From NCBI GenBank assembly GCA_964006375.1, contig OZ023267.1:89189012-89253011 (forward strand): a stretch of 64,000 bases of DNA. The letters are read 5' to 3'. The DNA comes from Tillus elongatus (lineage: Eukaryota; Arthropoda; Insecta; Coleoptera; Cleridae). Shown in pieces: positions 61,440 through 64,000 of the stretch. The notes under the pieces were generated by a model. It had not been told where the DNA came from. It searched no databases and saw only the letters and a list, made by a program, of their open reading frames with translations. Made by a program: the position numbers and the translations under genes. Numbering within the stretch: the first letter of the stretch is position 1; each line of letters starts with the position of its first letter.

Positions 61440-62673
61440 TACAACCTATCGTACCGTGGGTGTCGACAAGGAGGAAAGAGGCAACTTGTTAATTCTGAAC
61501 TGCCCGTGCAGATATATATATAAAAGAGAGAGAGAGAGGTCACCAACGGCACGTCGGAGGGCAAGGGATGGCAGCCTTTGGGTGACGATAGGGTCGCTGA
61601 TGAGACGTATATCTCTCTTCTGAATGGAGTCCACGATAGCGAGTGTAGAAGCGACAGCGGCACCCCAGATGTAGGAGCAGTATTCGAGGTTTGGCCTTAT
61701 TTGTGAAGTATATAAGGTATATAGATTTGGTGGAGTTGAATTGTACAATATTTGTACTTCCCCAGTCTAATATTTTTTGGAGATCGACATAGGCAGAACC
61801 CTCCATGAGTCTGCTATCCTCATCTAATTAGGCTAAAGGGATAGGCTTAGAATATTGTATATTTGAGTGGAGGGTGTTGTCGTCCGCGTAACTGTGAACT
61901 GGGTTGGATGTGCTAGAGAGGAGGTCATTGATGTGTAGAAGAAACAAAGTATGGGCTAATGCTGAACCTTGAGGGACTCCTGGATTAATAGGATACAGTT
62001 TAGAGGAATGACCATCCACGACAACAGAAATGCTCCGGTTGAAGAGAAAATTCCTGTCCAGGTACAGGTGGTACGCCATAGGCCGGAAGTTTATTAAGCA
62101 GCGCTGCGTGCCAGACCTGGTCGAATGCTTTGGCTATGTCTAGATAGCGACAATCTGCGTTTCACCGTGTAGTTCCATAGACTTGTTCCAAGAATGGGTG
62201 ACAAAGGAAAGGAGGGCGGCAGTTGATCTGTGCTGACGGAATCCATACTGCATGTCGTGGATTAGACTGTGTTTTTCAAGAAATTTAAGTAATTCGGTGT
62301 TTATATACTTTTCCATCACTTTAGAGACGACTCAAAGGAGAGAAATAGGCATGTAGTTGCTAGGAAGCGCTTTGGATCCTTTCTTGGGGACGGGTTGTAC
62401 TCGAGCAGTATTCCAGTTACTAGGGAATATGTCTCTATTGTAAGATGTCTGAAACAGACGAGTCAGGACAGGAGCAAGTTCTGGTGCGCATTTTTTGAGA
62501 ACAATTGCTGGGATCTCGTCAAGGCCAGAGGCTTTCCTGGTATTAAGAGAAGAGAGCATCTCTCGTACCTTTTTAGTTTTGAAATTGATATCCGTCATTT
62601 TAGGCACGACATTGGGGACTGTTGGTGGTTGAACATTTGGAGGTGGGTTGAGAGTAGAATTGCCGGCGAACAT
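61440..62673 (-). pseudogene. Jockey-type LINE reverse transcriptase
   Basis: Boxes in order on the minus strand: VREMLSSLNTRKASGLDEIP (near 62560, fingers), FPSNWNTARVQPVPKKGSK (62400), MQYGFRQHRST (near 62250), LDIAKAFDQVWH (near 62130, catalytic Asp), GVPQGSALAHTLF (near 61965), SYADDNTLHS (near 61885, catalytic pair) and QIRPNLEYCSYIWGAA (near 61690, thumb). Frames change at about 62335, 62080, 61830, 61740 and 61500, with a (GA)n run at 61523-61538 inside. Non-functional copy. Confidence 0.88.
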
Positions 62674-63151
62674 CGAGGCAAAAAATTCAGCCTTGCCCAG
62701 AGCGGTAGAAACAATTTCATCCCCTGAAACAAGAGGTGGGAATGTGCTCTTGCAGAAATTATTCCCAATAGATTTAGCAAGAGTCCAGAATGGTTTGCTG
62801 CCGTTGGAGCTTGAGAGAACTTTGTTTTTGATGTGGCCATTAAACGAGTTTTTTGTCTCAGAAAGACTGCGGACATAGCGGTTTCTTGTGTCGTTAAATG
62901 CTTGACGGTTTTCCTGACTGGGATTGTGTTGAAGCGTTTTGTGAGATTTGACCTTTTCAAATCTGGCCTTGTCACATGATTTAGAGAACCAGTGCTTTTG
63001 AGTGGCTGAAGAGGTTTTCTGTGTACGTGGAATAAATAATTCCTTGCCAGCTTGGATAATTTTGGTGACGTTTTGTGAGATATCAGAGGGGTCAGAATGA
63101 GAGAAGCAGACAGACGCCCATGGAAATTAGGAAAAGTAATCCCGCATTTCG

Positions 63152-63942
63152 TCACAGTTCGCGGAGTTGTAGTGCCAAACGATACGTGGGTGTGATCACT
63201 GTGTGACCTCGGGTTGCATTGCGCAGGAAGACTGATGTCTTATAGCATTCAGGTTTTGTAGTAAGAAGGAGATCCAAGGGATTTGAGCTGTGTGTTGGGA
63301 TGCGAGGAAAGTAAGTAGGTTGCTGAACCATATTGGCTAAAGAATTGCTGACTGCAAAGGCATCCGCTGCTCTCCGTCGTGGATCGGTTTTCGAAGATCC
63401 TAACCATTTCTTATTATGGACATTGAAGTCACCAAGGATAGTGACCTCGGAGGAAGGATATTCAGAAATAAGATGGTCGGTTTTTTCAGAAAAGTATTCG
63501 AAGAGCTGGACAAAGTTGTTGTCAGAAGGTGACCAGTAAATGCAACAGATAAATTTAGTTGCAGCCCTGAGAGAGAGTTTCATCCAAAGTATGTCTTTTC
63601 TTCCAGCTTCTAAATTGGGGAGTCTGGTGCAGGGTAGATTGCTACGGACGTATGCCCACACGCCTCCATGCAATCTAAAGGAAGTAGGAGTTCATACCCT
63701 TGGAAATTAAGGTGATTAGTGGCTGTTTTGGCACTGATTTGGGTTTCGGTGAGGAAGATGAGTTGGGGCCTATTAGCCTGGAGGAAATGGTGGACGGAGT
63801 TCAGGTTAGAATTTAGGACACATATATTCGAGAAGGATATGTTAAATCTTAATGCCGGCGCCCCCTGCGCACCCCTCTCCCACAGATCCGAATGGAGGGG
63901 TATTTTATCTCCGGAATCTTTTGTACAAGGAAAAGCCATCAT
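63152..63942 (-). pseudogene. Jockey-type LINE APE endonuclease
   Basis: The nicking enzyme of the element. Minus-strand boxes: VLNSNLNSVHHFLQANRP and IFLTETQIS (near 63760, catalytic Glu in TET), a frameshift near 63640, YVRSNLPCTRLPNLE, CCIYWSPSDNN (near 63535), ILGDFNVHNKKWL (near 63410, Asp and Asn) and THSSNPLDLLLTT (near 63270). The final His box is present in damaged form (RNATRGHTVITPTY). Residue order fits the AP-endonuclease fold of LINEs. Confidence 0.85.
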
Positions 63943-64000
63943 CTTTTTTGTTTATATGGGAAACCACCTCATACACCAGAACGAGAAACGTTCGTTGGGA

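Larger units (their letters stand above)
61420..64000 (-). mobile_element. Jockey-type LINE, decayed, 5' end beyond the window
   Basis: Minus-strand non-LTR retrotransposon with endonuclease at 63942-63152, linker, and reverse transcriptase at 62673-61440. Its 3' end meets a (TA)n-cored repeat at 61411. Multiple frameshifts separate the domains. The right window edge cuts the 5' part (ORF1 not seen). Confidence 0.88.

Noticed and set aside
62595..63155. Plus- and minus-strand alternative frames in the jockey LINE linker as separate genes
   Set aside because: They are frame-shifted continuations or shadows of the LINE polyprotein; no independent domain was seen.

Overview
The window is AT-rich animal DNA, most likely from an insect. 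The grounds are spliced gene structure, jockey/CR1-, RTE- and Tx1-type LINEs, mariner/Tc1 remnants, SINEs and very long (TA)n tracts, together with one exon of an insulin-receptor-like protein. No bacterial-style operon, phage or plasmid is present. Almost all of the sequence is mobile or satellite DNA. The only convincing host coding piece is a 121-codon exon on the minus strand (59683-60045) with a signal peptide, a receptor L domain and a splice donor. No later exon of it was recognised at lower coordinates, so much of the window may be a giant repeat-filled intron of that gene.

Layout. 1-1720: degraded tandem repeats (about 88-bp units in a roughly 265-bp higher-order period, then a 49-bp array). 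3.6-4.4 kb: RTE-like LINE fragment. 8.0-10.8 kb: a tRNA-headed SINE, then copies of a mobile repeat with a microsatellite core, including a 185-bp tandem expansion. 10.8-16.0 kb: a nearly full-length, decayed Tx1-type LINE whose ORF1 is interrupted by (AT)n. 16.7-18.4 and 22.8-24.1 kb: two minus-strand LINE remnants. 19.3-19.8 kb: a foldback element with a hammerhead-ribozyme-like motif in each arm. 24.7-34.4 kb: a 9.7-kb element (FB1) made of two inverted arrays of a 143-bp satellite, with terminal inverted repeats and a perfect 9-bp target duplication inside a tRNA-like sequence. 40.0-58.9 kb: an 18.9-kb element (FB2) with about 345-bp terminal inverted repeats, inward arrays of a 176-bp satellite and a 12-kb coding interior. 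59.7-60.0 kb: the receptor exon. 61.4-64 kb: a decayed jockey-type LINE on the minus strand.

FB2 is the main discovery candidate. Its interior holds two multi-domain genes: a spliced zinc-finger/tyrosine-recombinase/SANT gene of Crypton-like type (43200-47947), and a decayed polyprotein (about 50.8-54.6 kb) with a DDE transposase, a YqaJ-type nuclease, a Ulp1/C48 cysteine protease and a terminal PHD-like zinc finger. FB1 has the same architecture (satellite-built inverted arms, 9-bp duplication) but no coding interior, so it looks like a non-autonomous relative in structure, although its sequence differs. This resembles Drosophila Foldback (FB) elements and Mutator-like or KDZ transposons. 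The exact family cannot be settled without database searches.

All element genes carry frameshifts or stops, often in A or G homopolymers, so they are mostly dead copies or contain assembly errors. Coordinates of repeat edges are read by eye and are approximate unless a splice site, terminal inverted repeat or target duplication fixes them.
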